From IMG/VR virus record IMGVR_UViG_3300037245_001077, positions 1-64,000 of that record: DNA of 64,000 nucleotides, one strand, 5' to 3'. The translations under genes were made by a program, and so were the position numbers. Of this stretch, positions 49,159 through 57,705 are shown in pieces (positions within the stretch are counted from its first letter, which is position 1; every line of letters begins with the position of its first letter). The notes beneath the pieces were generated by a model. The model saw only the letters and a list, made by a program, of their open reading frames with translations. It did not search any database and was not told the DNA's origin. This DNA comes from a virus.

Positions 49159-49589
49159 CATTATCAGACATTATCAAGCATAAGCTGAGAAACAAGTATG
49201 CTACCACTAGACAGCCTTATCTTGTTGATAACAAAGTAGTTAAGTTTGCAACACCCGATCCTGAAGCAGGAAAAGCTTGTATGTCCTGTTGGCTCTATCA
49301 TTTACGAACAGAGCTACCCATAGATACACCGCCCCCCGAGCACAAGCCAGTGACCTTAATAGAGGACATAAAGCCCTACCGTAGTAAGGAGCCTAACCTA
49401 GAAGGCTTTTGTATACTCAACCACCCCATCATAGTAACCAACGTACCACGTGACTATGGTTGCCCTTATCAGTTGGGGAAGGCCAAGGAGCTACAGTTCG
49501 AGGATGACTCCATAGAGGATGGTACTGATCTCTTCGCTGGACCCATAGGTAGGAAGCCTGTAGGCAGAGACCCCATAGGGAGGAAGTGA
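49155..49589 (+). CDS. Unknown 144-residue protein
   Basis: ATG 49155 overlaps the previous stop, with AGAGGA upstream. Contains CMSCWLYHLR and later Cys, a possible metal site, and a C-terminus with repeated GRKP/GRDP units (PIGRKPVGRDPIGRK). Not recognised. Confidence 0.67.
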   Translation: MTLSDIIKHKLRNKYATTRQPYLVDNKVVKFATPDPEAGKACMSCWLYHLRTELPIDTPPPEHKPVTLIEDIKPYRSKEPNLEGFCILNHPIIVTNVPRDYGCPYQLGKAKELQFEDDSIEDGTDLFAGPIGRKPVGRDPIGRK

Positions 49590-50236
49590 TGGGCTGGTGG
49601 GCAGGCATGACCAAGTGGCAAGAGGAGCAAGCACTTGAAAAGGCCAACAAGAGGTCGATGCTTACGAAGCATCCCACTCAAGAAGAGGAAGCGATAATGC
49701 GTAAAGTGCGTAGAGCTAGCACCGAGAAGATTACGAGGAAGCAGTTCCCCAGCTACGAGGAGCAAGAGGAGTACGACAGGTGGGCAGAGCACGCATTACA
49801 ACGCCAGATAGCCCAAGCCCAGTCAGATATGTGCCAGAGGACTGTTGGGTCAAACCTCACCACAAAACAGGTGAATGAGCTAATGAACATCATACGAGAA
49901 GACATGGAGCTAAAGTACAAGTACGACACCCTGTCCGATACAACAAAGAAAAGGATGGCTGAGGTGGCCAGCGTTGATCTTGATAGCTACACTTGTAAGG
50001 ACAAGCACGACACCCTGCCTGCTACACAAGCATCATCTAACCCAAAGCAGAGGCCCTACACTAAAGAGGAGTTAGACACCTTCGCTAAGCTGAAAGAGTT
50101 GAAGTTCGACTACAAAGCCTTCAAAGGTATGTCACCACCAGGGTACGAGTCGTATATAGATAAGAACTACCAGTACGTAGCACCGGATTTGACCAATGAG
50201 GATACGATCAAGGATATACCCGAGGAGCTGATATGA
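49586..50236 (+). CDS. Unknown 216-residue basic/acidic helical protein
   Basis: Overlaps the previous gene by four bases. Long charged helices, Gln/Glu/Lys-rich; not recognised. Confidence 0.7.
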   Translation: MMGWWAGMTKWQEEQALEKANKRSMLTKHPTQEEEAIMRKVRRASTEKITRKQFPSYEEQEEYDRWAEHALQRQIAQAQSDMCQRTVGSNLTTKQVNELMNIIREDMELKYKYDTLSDTTKKRMAEVASVDLDSYTCKDKHDTLPATQASSNPKQRPYTKEELDTFAKLKELKFDYKAFKGMSPPGYESYIDKNYQYVAPDLTNEDTIKDIPEELI

Positions 50237-50811
50237 TGAACCCCCAAACTAGGGAGCAGGACTTTGGTGGGCTGTACATCGAGCCTGACATCAACCACAC
50301 TCCCTACCCTGAGGACATGGAAGACATTGCGTATGTGATGTACGACCCTCAGATGGGCCTCAAGATGATCAGTATGTACATGCAGCAGGCGTATGAGTAC
50401 TATGGGCAGGTAGATGACCTCAAGGGTGAGAACGGACGCATAAGGCAGCGCATGGAGCAGCTAACAGAGTCCACCCCTGAGGAGGTGGGTAAGCTCAAGC
50501 GTGATATCAATGACCTCAAAGAAGCGAATGCCCGGTTGGTACGCATAGAGAAAACTGCAACCGAGCAGCTTAAGGATACACGCAGGGACTTCATGCTCAT
50601 CGGGAAGGAGAACCAAGAGATAGGGCTTAAGTGCTCTGATACTATCCATGAGGTGTTCGATGCCCTAGAGGGTATGGTACGTGGTATGGCCAAACACATG
50701 AGTGAACCAGGGATGCGTGACATTGATGAGCTGTGGATAGAGGAGAGCAAGACCATGGCTATGGTTGTACTCAACAAGCTGGATACGCTCAAGAAGGAGA
50801 AAACGATATGA
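50233..50811 (+). CDS. Unknown 192-residue coiled-coil protein
   Basis: ATG 50233 overlaps the previous stop. Central coiled coil (QRMEQLTESTPEEVGKLKRD and following). Not recognised. Confidence 0.7.
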   Translation: MMNPQTREQDFGGLYIEPDINHTPYPEDMEDIAYVMYDPQMGLKMISMYMQQAYEYYGQVDDLKGENGRIRQRMEQLTESTPEEVGKLKRDINDLKEANARLVRIEKTATEQLKDTRRDFMLIGKENQEIGLKCSDTIHEVFDALEGMVRGMAKHMSEPGMRDIDELWIEESKTMAMVVLNKLDTLKKEKTI

Positions 50812-51158
50812 GTGACTACAAAATACTGTGCCAGGACTGTGGTAAGCCAATAGGTGAGTGGATGGGTGACTTCTGTCCTAAATGTGATGGTAAGCGTGTT
50901 GCAGATAAGCTGGTAGAGGAGTTCAAGTGGAATCTCCTCAACTGGATGGGACCACCAGGGATCAACGAGTGTGCGAAGCACCACAAGAAGGAGTGGATAT
51001 CCAAGAACTGTCCTTACTGCGCCCTTGCTGAAGCAGAGTCCAAGCTAAAGGATGCCAGAAATGAGATCAAGCGCCTCAAGGCTATTGAGATGATACGTAG
51101 TAATTGTGAGATGAAGGTAACAAAGTTCAATGCAGAATGTAAAGGAGGGAAGTACTGA
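50808..51158 (+). CDS. 116-residue protein with two zinc-ribbon-like sites
   Basis: Overlaps the previous gene by four bases. CQDC / CPKC near the N-terminus and CAKHH / CPYC in the centre, then a coiled-coil tail. The second site matches the start of gene 10935 (C-x3-H ... CPFC). Confidence 0.7.
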   Translation: MSDYKILCQDCGKPIGEWMGDFCPKCDGKRVADKLVEEFKWNLLNWMGPPGINECAKHHKKEWISKNCPYCALAEAESKLKDARNEIKRLKAIEMIRSNCEMKVTKFNAECKGGKY

Positions 51159-51634
51159 TGCATCTTCTGTTCTGTGATGAGGGCTTCTATATTGACCTTC
51201 ACATTGATGTTGAGAACGATGAGGGTGAGATAGAGCACCCCGAGGTAGATCTACCTGATGACGTGAACCATGAGCTGACTCGCCTAGAGGACAAGATCAG
51301 TGGCTTGGAGACTGAAGTAGAGGAGCTTGGGCAACGACTCCAAGCTCGTGAAGACAGAACCAATGCCCCCTGTGCTGATGCCCTCGACAAGCTCTGGAAG
51401 GCCATCATGCCCGAGAACTACGGTGATTGGGAGTATGCAGGCCAAGCGTACAGACACCTACTGTGCGTGTACAATGAGCAGAACGATAAGATCAAGCAGA
51501 ACGATAAGGTCAAAGAGCTTGAAGACGAGATTAGTGGTAGGGACGAGACCATCAACCATCAATCTGACATCATTGGGGAATTGGACGAGCGGATCAAGGA
51601 TCTAGAGAAAGGAAATGACAATGATATGGATTAA
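51158..51634 (+). CDS. Unknown 158-residue coiled-coil protein
   Basis: ATG 51158 overlaps the previous stop. Beta-rich N-terminus, then heptad-rich helices (LEDKISGLETEVEELGQRL). Not recognised. Confidence 0.68.
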   Translation: MHLLFCDEGFYIDLHIDVENDEGEIEHPEVDLPDDVNHELTRLEDKISGLETEVEELGQRLQAREDRTNAPCADALDKLWKAIMPENYGDWEYAGQAYRHLLCVYNEQNDKIKQNDKVKELEDEISGRDETINHQSDIIGELDERIKDLEKGNDNDMD

Positions 51635-51740
51635 TTTCACCCGTAGTAGATACAAGGAGTTCACCTTTTTGGGACGTAACTTCATGATGTTCCGCTTCTT
51701 ACACCATAAGGAGTGGACACCGTTCGTGTGGTTGGTGTAG
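51621..51740 (+). CDS. 39-residue small protein
   Basis: ATG 51621 follows GAAAGGAA inside the end of the previous gene; stop TAG 51738. Aromatic-rich (FTFLGRNFMMFRFLHH). Supported mainly by the ribosome site and close spacing. Confidence 0.45.
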   Translation: MIWINFTRSRYKEFTFLGRNFMMFRFLHHKEWTPFVWLV

Positions 51741-51742
51741 CC

Positions 51743-52108
51743 ATGAATGAGATAGCCAGAAAGCTACGTGAAGCAGTAGGCAGGGATGAGCAGGGTATTG
51801 TCGTTAAGGGCAATTGCCCTGAAGACGACTATGATATTGAGTGGCTTGTAGGTGATGCTGCTGATGAGATCGAGCAGTTACAACAGTGGAAAGACGGTGT
51901 TAGGGGCTTCCTGGGACAGTTTGGGGTAGAGAGCATCTCAGCCATGCTGAACATCATGGAGACAGCTAGAAGGTGGGTACACTGGTGTCGTAAGGGATCT
52001 ATTCACACGATAGACGAGAGATCTGAGGAGCTTGGAGCTAGGAGTAAGCTTTGTGAGGCTGTGGAAGCTTACGATGCTATGGTAGCCAAGAGAGAGGAGG
52101 AAAGATGA
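51743..52108 (+). CDS. Unknown 121-residue protein
   Basis: ATG 51743 two bases after the previous stop; GTG 51713 is an in-frame alternative. Helical and acidic, two Cys. Not recognised. Confidence 0.66.
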   Translation: MNEIARKLREAVGRDEQGIVVKGNCPEDDYDIEWLVGDAADEIEQLQQWKDGVRGFLGQFGVESISAMLNIMETARRWVHWCRKGSIHTIDERSEELGARSKLCEAVEAYDAMVAKREEER

Positions 52109-52395
52109 AAGAGCAACATCAGAGAGAGTTATTGAAGCGGATACTCCGCTACTCGCGTAAGAACTACACTGAGTCATTCAAGCGCTATGCGTTGTTGATG
52201 TCGAGTGGTGGGCGTGCTGGTCCCACACTCGGAGCAGCAGGCAAGGCAGAGACATGGGGGCAGATAACCCGATACATGGAGGGCCTAATGCGTGAGCTGG
52301 ATGAGGCTATCGAGATCAATGAGTCCATAGTAGATGAGCTTTTATCCATAGCAGAGGCAGACTCAGACACGGAGGAGAGTGATGAAGAAAGTTAA
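52105..52395 (+). CDS. Unknown 96-residue protein
   Basis: Overlaps the previous stop by four bases after GAGGAGG. Basic N-terminus, acidic C-terminus. Not recognised. Confidence 0.66.
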   Translation: MKEQHQRELLKRILRYSRKNYTESFKRYALLMSSGGRAGPTLGAAGKAETWGQITRYMEGLMRELDEAIEINESIVDELLSIAEADSDTEESDEES

Positions 52396-52561
52396 AGACA
52401 GTTACATTGATGAAGAGGTTTGGATACTCATACGTCATGGTGAGGTATCGTCGATATGTAACAACGAGCAGCACGCTAAGAACTCGGTTAGGTACCTACA
52501 CACTGTTGGGGGAGAAGATGCTGAGTATGCTAAAGCCACAGTAACCTGGGAGGATGAGTAA
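52382..52561 (+). CDS. Unknown 59-residue protein
   Basis: ATG 52382 inside the end of the previous gene with GGAG upstream. Small beta-alpha protein. Not recognised. Confidence 0.6.
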   Translation: MKKVKDSYIDEEVWILIRHGEVSSICNNEQHAKNSVRYLHTVGGEDAEYAKATVTWEDE

Positions 52562-52749
52562 TGCTTACAGTTGTAGCCTTCATTGTTGCCTATGGTATGG
52601 GGGTTGGTGTATGCCTCGCTATCCACCAAAAGGTATTGGGTTCTTGGGAAGGGGTAGAATTCATAGTTGCTGCCTTTTGGTTTGTGGCCCTCCCAGCTAT
52701 GCTGATGTGGTGGGTGGTGTCCTCATGGATAGGGAGGAAAGATGATTGA
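52561..52749 (+). CDS. 62-residue membrane protein with two spans
   Basis: ATG 52561 overlaps the previous TAA. Hydrophobic helices TVVAFIVAYGMGVGVCLAI and FIVAAFWFVALPAMLMWWVV. Holin-like size; no specific motif. Confidence 0.66.
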   Translation: MLTVVAFIVAYGMGVGVCLAIHQKVLGSWEGVEFIVAAFWFVALPAMLMWWVVSSWIGRKDD

Positions 52750-52915
52750 GATCTTAGCCTGGAGTATCTTGCTTGTTGCTGTGGTCTGTGCTCTATGGGC
52801 CATTGAGGTACCTCTTAGGAAGCGTAAGATTGCTAGGATGAATGAAATCATCAAACTGAACGAGGAGAACATAGCTAGGCTAAAACGTTTAATAGAAAGG
52901 TTTGACAATGTATGA
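52742..52915 (+). CDS. 57-residue membrane-anchored coiled coil, tandem paralogue
   Basis: ATG 52742 overlaps the previous gene. One N-terminal transmembrane helix (ILAWSILLVAVVCALWAI), then a basic heptad helix (NEIIKLNEENIARLKRLIER). Same plan and partial base identity as the next gene. Confidence 0.65.
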   Translation: MIEILAWSILLVAVVCALWAIEVPLRKRKIARMNEIIKLNEENIARLKRLIERFDNV

Positions 52916-53093
52916 GTACGTAGCCTGGATGAGTGGTGTTATGGTTGTGGTCTGCATCTTGTGGGCCTCAAAGCTAATTCGTGATATACGTGAAGTCAAC
53001 AAGTCCATTGAGCAGAGTAAAAAGAACATAGCTAGGTGTGAAAAGAACATAGCTAGGTTACAACGTGCAATAGGGGATCTTGACAATGAATAA
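52908..53093 (+). CDS. 61-residue membrane-anchored coiled coil, tandem paralogue
   Basis: ATG 52908 seven bases after AAAGG. Transmembrane helix (WMSGVMVVVCILWASKL), then a helix with a twice-repeated EKNIAR unit encoded by 24-base repeats. Clearly a duplicate of 52742-52915. Confidence 0.65.
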   Translation: MYEYVAWMSGVMVVVCILWASKLIRDIREVNKSIEQSKKNIARCEKNIARLQRAIGDLDNE

Positions 53094-53304
53094 CGATGAC
53101 TTTGCAGCTATCCTCCACTGTAGGGCCAGTGGTGACGAGGTGTATCAAACCTATGTTATTGTCAGCAAGAGTGAGCTACATGATGCAGCTAGAAGGATAC
53201 AAGATGGCACTACAAGGCTCAGGAAGATATGCTACAGCGTGTTGGACTGCGTAGAGGCTAAAGCCCTACACGATAGAGCACGGGAGCTACTGGAGGAGAT
53301 ATGA
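53086..53304 (+). CDS. Unknown 72-residue protein
   Basis: ATG 53086 overlaps the previous stop, after GGGGAT. Helical; not recognised. Confidence 0.63.
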   Translation: MNNDDFAAILHCRASGDEVYQTYVIVSKSELHDAARRIQDGTTRLRKICYSVLDCVEAKALHDRARELLEEI

Positions 53305-54071
53305 GAGTGTTCGGAGACGCATACGACAAGAAACAACCTAAGTGTAGAGGCTGTGGTGAGAGAGCGTCAGTGATCAATGAGAGCACTGGTACCCACCCAT
53401 TACCTGGGTGCTATGAGGCTTATATCGTGAAGCTCATCCAAGACAAGGACTTCTGGGCTAGGACGGCCAAGGCGTATAAGGATGACTACAATGAGGTGAT
53501 ACGTGAGGGGCCTAATAAGAAGATTGAGCAGTTAGAGAATCAGCTTACTGCGAGTCTGATGCGTAATCGTGAGCTGGAAACCTCAGGTACTATAGCCATG
53601 GATAAGGTAGAGAAGCTCGAAGGCCGGGTTGTACGGGTGTTCGAGCGCAACGAGGACTTGAGGGAGCAGGTGATAGAGTTGAAAGACGAAGCCATCCACA
53701 ACGAGGGTGTGATGGTTGCACTCAAAGAGGGGTATACGGAGGCCAACACGCAGGTTGAAGAGTTGTTCAAAATCAATCTTGATCTTAGAGTCAACCAGGG
53801 CAGCACCGAAACCATTACAAACCTACCGTGTCCAAGCCACCACGTCACCCCCAAGATGATCGACGAGGCTGCGAAGCTTGCTGAGATCGAGAAGAAAAAT
53901 AGGGGTTCGGAACTTATTTGGATAGCATTGGAAGAACTTCACATCTTCCGGTGCGAGGGGTGTAAAAGCTGCTGCCCGAAGTGTGTGGATCAGGGGATGC
54001 AGTACATTAGAAATCGCCCCGACTGCAACGGTCACGGATGGATAATTCGAAAGGAGAAAGATGATGGCTAA
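53301..54071 (+). CDS. 256-residue zinc and coiled-coil protein
   Basis: Overlaps the previous gene by four bases. N-terminal CRGC, a long central coiled coil and a C-terminal Cys/His cluster (CEGCKSCCPKC, then CNGH). Possible nucleic-acid or protein scaffold. Not recognised. Confidence 0.7.
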   Translation: MRVFGDAYDKKQPKCRGCGERASVINESTGTHPLPGCYEAYIVKLIQDKDFWARTAKAYKDDYNEVIREGPNKKIEQLENQLTASLMRNRELETSGTIAMDKVEKLEGRVVRVFERNEDLREQVIELKDEAIHNEGVMVALKEGYTEANTQVEELFKINLDLRVNQGSTETITNLPCPSHHVTPKMIDEAAKLAEIEKKNRGSELIWIALEELHIFRCEGCKSCCPKCVDQGMQYIRNRPDCNGHGWIIRKEKDDG

Positions 54072-54291
54072 GGTTCTAACGAAAACGAAGTGGGTAGAGA
54101 TTGAGCACAATGGAATCACAGTATATGCGGTGGACTTCCTCAATGGAGTAATGATCGAAATTGAAGGTCAAATAGTTTCTTGGCCTGGGTACTGCATACG
54201 AGAAGTACGTGGTGATACGGATGGGCCTACGCTGTGGAAGAGGCCGAATGCACCAAAGGAGTTCTCTCTTAAGCTGACAGAAGAGAAGTAG
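54061..54291 (+). CDS. Unknown 76-residue protein
   Basis: ATG 54061 (or 54064) after AAAGGAG. Beta-rich; not recognised. Confidence 0.65.
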   Translation: MMAKVLTKTKWVEIEHNGITVYAVDFLNGVMIEIEGQIVSWPGYCIREVRGDTDGPTLWKRPNAPKEFSLKLTEEK

Positions 54292-54561
54292 ATGAATGAG
54301 CGCCTGTGGATACGCTTCAAGAACAGCATCTACCTGATAGGTGTCACGTACATACTATGCGATATAGCCATCAACAACCTGGGGATCATCTATGAGTTGT
54401 TGTTCTTCAGGGAGAACCTATACGCATTCATAACCCTACAGCTCACACTAATGTTGCTTCCCATATGGGCGTTGAGCGTAGGACAGATCGTAAAACAGTG
54501 GAGATTGGAGTTGAGCTATGACCAGCAAACGAAAGATTATCTATCAAGCAGTAGCAGCTAG
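54292..54561 (+). CDS. 89-residue membrane protein, holin-like layout
   Basis: ATG 54292 directly after the previous stop. Two hydrophobic helices (SIYLIGVTYILCDIAINNL and FITLQLTLMLLPIWALSV) and a charged tail. Lysis role not shown. Confidence 0.64.
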   Translation: MNERLWIRFKNSIYLIGVTYILCDIAINNLGIIYELLFFRENLYAFITLQLTLMLLPIWALSVGQIVKQWRLELSYDQQTKDYLSSSSS

Positions 54562-55078
54562 CGCAGCCCTCACATTCGTGGGGGTGACGTACAACATGAT
54601 TAGCCTGACAGTACCAGCAGATAAGGAGGTAGCCATACGCTCTGTGGCCCTAGAGCATGGTGAGCCTCGTTCCGAGACATTAGCCCTACCTGAGCGAGGA
54701 GTAGGTGGTGTACTCCCACTAGAGGTAGAAGAGTATATCCCTGCTGGTGAACCTAAGCTAGACAGAGCTGCTGGTATTAAGCGTGTAGAGGACATCTACA
54801 GACGCTTGGAGGAACCGGGAGTACCTCTAGTGGAGCGGGAGATGCTCGAAAAAGAGAAGGAGGGGATACTATCGTCGTATTACCCTGCGGGCGCTGGAGA
54901 CGGAGAACCTGAGCTTGCCTCTGTACCAGAGAATGGTGATAATGGTGATGAGGCTGTTAGTGCATTCGGAGGTCTTGATATCAACAACGTCTTTAACAAG
55001 GTGTGGGGGCTATTACAGGGTATAATAGTAGCCTGGGTGAGCGTGAAGCTCGGCCAGAGGAGTAGACAAAGCACTTGA
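54518..55078 (+). CDS. Unknown 186-residue membrane protein
   Basis: ATG 54518 overlaps the previous gene by 44 bases. An N-terminal hydrophobic helix (AVAASAALTFVGVTYNM) acts as anchor or signal, followed by a Pro/Glu-rich soluble region and a final hydrophobic helix (VWGLLQGIIVAWVSV). Confidence 0.65.
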   Translation: MTSKRKIIYQAVAASAALTFVGVTYNMISLTVPADKEVAIRSVALEHGEPRSETLALPERGVGGVLPLEVEEYIPAGEPKLDRAAGIKRVEDIYRRLEEPGVPLVEREMLEKEKEGILSSYYPAGAGDGEPELASVPENGDNGDEAVSAFGGLDINNVFNKVWGLLQGIIVAWVSVKLGQRSRQST

Positions 55079-55103
55079 CACCATAGGAAAAGGGTGATAG
55101 TAT
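55075..55103 (+). promoter_or_regulatory. Possible promoter TTGACA-17-TAGTAT
   Basis: Perfect -35 (55075-55080) and TG-A-TAGTAT (55098-55103) with 17-base spacing. The -10 overlaps ATG 55102, so either the next gene starts later (ATG 55126) or upstream transcription supplies the ribosome site AAAGGG; the two readings compete. Confidence 0.4.
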
Positions 55104-55395
55104 GAGGAAGATCGGAGAGTACTTTATGCTCCCAAGCAAAGAGGATGCCGAGATGGAAGTTAAACTGGCCGAGACAATCATTGATGCTACGAAGAATATA
55201 CAGAAGCTACACCAAGCGAATGACGTGATGTCATCTATGCTTGCTAGGATATCCACCTTGGTGAATGAGGAGAACATCTCCTCTTCAACAATGGTTGAGT
55301 GCATTAGGGATCTGCTCAAATGGTATGACATGTACCAGGCCGGTGTGCTCAATGCGGATCTCGTGGGTACCAAGCTGAGCGAGAAGAGCAAGTGA
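55102..55395 (+). CDS. Unknown 97-residue helical protein
   Basis: ATG 55102 seven bases after AAAGGG; ATG 55126 is an in-frame alternative if the 55075 promoter is used. Helical with charged clusters. Not recognised. Confidence 0.64.
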   Translation: MRKIGEYFMLPSKEDAEMEVKLAETIIDATKNIQKLHQANDVMSSMLARISTLVNEENISSSTMVECIRDLLKWYDMYQAGVLNADLVGTKLSEKSK

Positions 55396-55616
55396 TGAAA
55401 CAATCTATGTACTGTAAGGATTGTGGCCTTACATGGGTAGACCAAGATGGCTGTTGCGTACACTGTGGGGTAGAAGCTACTATAGTAGACGTAGTGTTGA
55501 TTACTCTAGAGCAAATAGAACAAGCTAAAGAACTGTTGAAGGACAGGCTAAGGACACCTGACTGGTATGATGGTATAGCTCAAGTACTAGAGCTGTTTAA
55601 GGTGAATAATGGGTAA
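55395..55616 (+). CDS. Zinc-ribbon protein, 73 residues
   Basis: ATG 55395 overlaps the previous TGA. CKDC and CVHC pairs 15 residues apart at the N-terminus, helical C-terminus. Confidence 0.67.
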   Translation: MKQSMYCKDCGLTWVDQDGCCVHCGVEATIVDVVLITLEQIEQAKELLKDRLRTPDWYDGIAQVLELFKVNNG

Positions 55617-55818
55617 TCAAATATTCATAGACGAGAACATACTAGCCACCCTGGAGATGGTTGCAGTAGAAGCAGCCATAGAGCACCCACTAGAGGGTGA
55701 GGGGATGTGCTGGTGTCCTCTTAGCGTTGGTATCAACGAGTTTGGGCTACATACAGGCCACTGTCAAGTCTTACGCAAGCATTTCGAAATCAAGAGGGAG
55801 AAAGATAATGGATCCTGA
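55609..55818 (+). CDS. Unknown 69-residue protein
   Basis: Overlaps the previous gene by eight bases. Three Cys and two His in CWCP ... HTGHC suggest a metal site. Not recognised. Confidence 0.62.
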   Translation: MGNQIFIDENILATLEMVAVEAAIEHPLEGEGMCWCPLSVGINEFGLHTGHCQVLRKHFEIKREKDNGS

Positions 55819-55948
55819 GCTGCAACGAATATTGGTGTATGGTGGATTGGGTATACTCGCTTTTGTGTCTACGGCTCTCGTAATAGTGTGGGCCACAGTG
55901 GGGCGCATAGTTTGGAAGAGCTTTAAGAAGATCGGTAAAGACTTCTAA
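55808..55948 (+). CDS. 46-residue single-span membrane peptide
   Basis: ATG 55808 inside the end of the previous gene after GGGAG. One hydrophobic helix (LVYGGLGILAFVSTALVIVW) and a basic tail (KSFKKIGKDF). Confidence 0.62.
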   Translation: MDPELQRILVYGGLGILAFVSTALVIVWATVGRIVWKSFKKIGKDF

Positions 55949-56178
55949 TGCGAGTAATGAACCATGGTGACGCACAGTTCGATGAGGCAAAGTTCGTTCT
56001 TGTTGACAGGAATAGCCTTGTTTCAATACAAGCATTGTTGAATAACGTAATGTCCTACCTCTATGACAACTCCCCTGTACAGGCTGCCTTTAGACTACAA
56101 GAAGTGCAAGACGTTATCATCATATACCGAAGTGAGAACCAACGGCTGCTCACTTTTGATGGACAGGGGGAGGCGTAA
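55948..56178 (+). CDS. Unknown 76-residue protein
   Basis: ATG 55948 overlaps the previous TAA. Helical; not recognised. Confidence 0.64.
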   Translation: MRVMNHGDAQFDEAKFVLVDRNSLVSIQALLNNVMSYLYDNSPVQAAFRLQEVQDVIIIYRSENQRLLTFDGQGEA

Positions 56179-56179
56179 C

Positions 56180-56434
56180 ATGTCTGATGCGGAAGAGATG
56201 ATGCTTGCAATGGATGATACTAGCGAGAGGTTCAATACAGCTAGCCATGTGGTTACGTCTCGTGAGGGTATGTCCGACTTACGCCGTAGGCTACAGGGCG
56301 CGGAGAAGCATATGAAGGACCACCGTATCGTAGAGGCGTGGATAGCCTTGAAGTATGTACGCGATCAGGTAACTTTCTTGGAGTTTCATGAGCGTAGAGC
56401 GTTGCCTTTGGTAGAGGAGGAAGAGGAAGCATGA
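56180..56434 (+). CDS. Unknown 84-residue protein
   Basis: ATG 56180 after GGGGGAGG. Helical with an acidic end (EEEEEA). Not recognised. Confidence 0.65.
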   Translation: MSDAEEMMLAMDDTSERFNTASHVVTSREGMSDLRRRLQGAEKHMKDHRIVEAWIALKYVRDQVTFLEFHERRALPLVEEEEEA

Positions 56435-56706
56435 GAGAGACTCATAAGTTCGATCTGGATGAGAGTAACTGTGTTACCGTCAGTGAGGTGCCACAGGGTG
56501 AGTATGCCAAGGATAAGATCCTGCTCATGCTGGAGCATACAAAGGGGAGCAGTATGGCTCTTGTGATGCATAAGAACGAGGCGTGGGCCATTGGACGTAT
56601 CATGATGCACCTGGGTTACGTGTCGGAAGAACGAACACTAGATCCTGCCCTCGACCCTGTAGAGTATTTCGAATGGAGGAAGAAGAATGAAGCTAGTAGG
56701 AGTTAG
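56431..56706 (+). CDS. Unknown 91-residue protein
   Basis: Overlaps the previous stop by four bases. Mixed; not recognised. Confidence 0.65.
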   Translation: MRETHKFDLDESNCVTVSEVPQGEYAKDKILLMLEHTKGSSMALVMHKNEAWAIGRIMMHLGYVSEERTLDPALDPVEYFEWRKKNEASRS

Positions 56707-56944
56707 GCACAAGGGGCACACGTATATAATGAGGCTGTACCCCGAGTACGACGTTGCGGAAGAAGAACCACATATGCTCGACAAGGTGGATGAGATCTAC
56801 GCTCCTCCTACTGAGGGTGGGACACAGATTTGGGTGCATATTATTAGGTACTTACCTAAGAACAAGGCAATTGAGCTGCGGGTGAGGACATTGGAATGTG
56901 ACCAGTTCATGTATTTGAAAGAAGACGATGAAACAGGAGGATAA
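56687..56944 (+). CDS. Unknown 85-residue protein
   Basis: ATG 56687 after GGAGG, overlapping the previous gene by 20 bases. Beta-rich and acidic. Not recognised. Confidence 0.63.
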   Translation: MKLVGVRHKGHTYIMRLYPEYDVAEEEPHMLDKVDEIYAPPTEGGTQIWVHIIRYLPKNKAIELRVRTLECDQFMYLKEDDETGG

Positions 56945-56945
56945 C

Positions 56946-57101
56946 ATGGGTAATAACAATAAGTTCGTGGCGTGGGTGAAGAAGCAACGTGTCTACCTCA
57001 GGGTAGATGAGAAGGGGTATACGTTTGGTGTCACGCATGGCGTGGTGTGGACGAACGCCCTCTTCATAGCCTTCCTCGCCATCTGGCGTATTGTGCTCTG
57101 A
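56946..57101 (+). CDS. 51-residue membrane peptide
   Basis: ATG 56946 after AGGAGG; stop TGA 57099-57101. Basic N-terminal half (WVKKQRVYLRVDEKG) and a C-terminal hydrophobic helix (WTNALFIAFLAIWRIVL). Confidence 0.6.
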   Translation: MGNNNKFVAWVKKQRVYLRVDEKGYTFGVTHGVVWTNALFIAFLAIWRIVL

Positions 57102-57301
57102 TGAGTAGACGAGTGGACATGCACCCGTCTACGCTAGATCCTGGGCATGACGTTATAGAGTACCGGGACGATGGAGGCTATCTACTCATGAGGGACAGTG
57201 AGCGTAGGCAGTTGATTACTTGGATCGAGAAGACAGCCTTCTCCACATACGCCGGGTATGCTGATGTACTGTCCCTGCTACAGGGAAAGAAGACACAATG
57301 A
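57101..57301 (+). CDS. Unknown 66-residue protein
   Basis: ATG 57101 overlaps the previous TGA. Small mixed protein; not recognised. Confidence 0.62.
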   Translation: MSRRVDMHPSTLDPGHDVIEYRDDGGYLLMRDSERRQLITWIEKTAFSTYAGYADVLSLLQGKKTQ

Positions 57302-57705
57302 AAGAGAAAGTGCTCTTTAAAAGCAAGGAGTATGGCCTTGGTGGACACAACAAGCTCGAACTCAGAGTACTTGGAGATGGTGGGTTGCGACTGTGGGTAC
57401 AGGATGGTGAGACTAACTCGCTCATCTGTATGGACAGACGCGACTTCAAACAGTTGGCAGAGCTGCTGGCCAAGCACGCCCGTCAAGCTCCGACTAGTGT
57501 GGAGCCATACGATTTCTCTAAGTCTCTTAAACGCAAGAAGGTCGAGACTGTATCAGATACTAATGGGTTACGCAAGAAACGAAAGACTCGCTCAGACAAA
57601 GGGGTCAAGCGCAACAACGTGAAGTGTGATATACTAGGTGAAATGGTGGGTGATATCAAAGGCATCGACCAGATCAAAGCGGAGGCAATGGCGGAGGCGA
57701 TGTGA
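57298..57705 (+). CDS. Unknown 135-residue protein with basic tail
   Basis: Overlaps the previous gene by four bases. Beta-rich N-terminal domain, then a Lys/Arg-rich stretch (KSLKRKKVETVSDTNG and KKRKTR). Possible nucleic-acid contact. Confidence 0.68.
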   Translation: MKEKVLFKSKEYGLGGHNKLELRVLGDGGLRLWVQDGETNSLICMDRRDFKQLAELLAKHARQAPTSVEPYDFSKSLKRKKVETVSDTNGLRKKRKTRSDKGVKRNNVKCDILGEMVGDIKGIDQIKAEAMAEAM

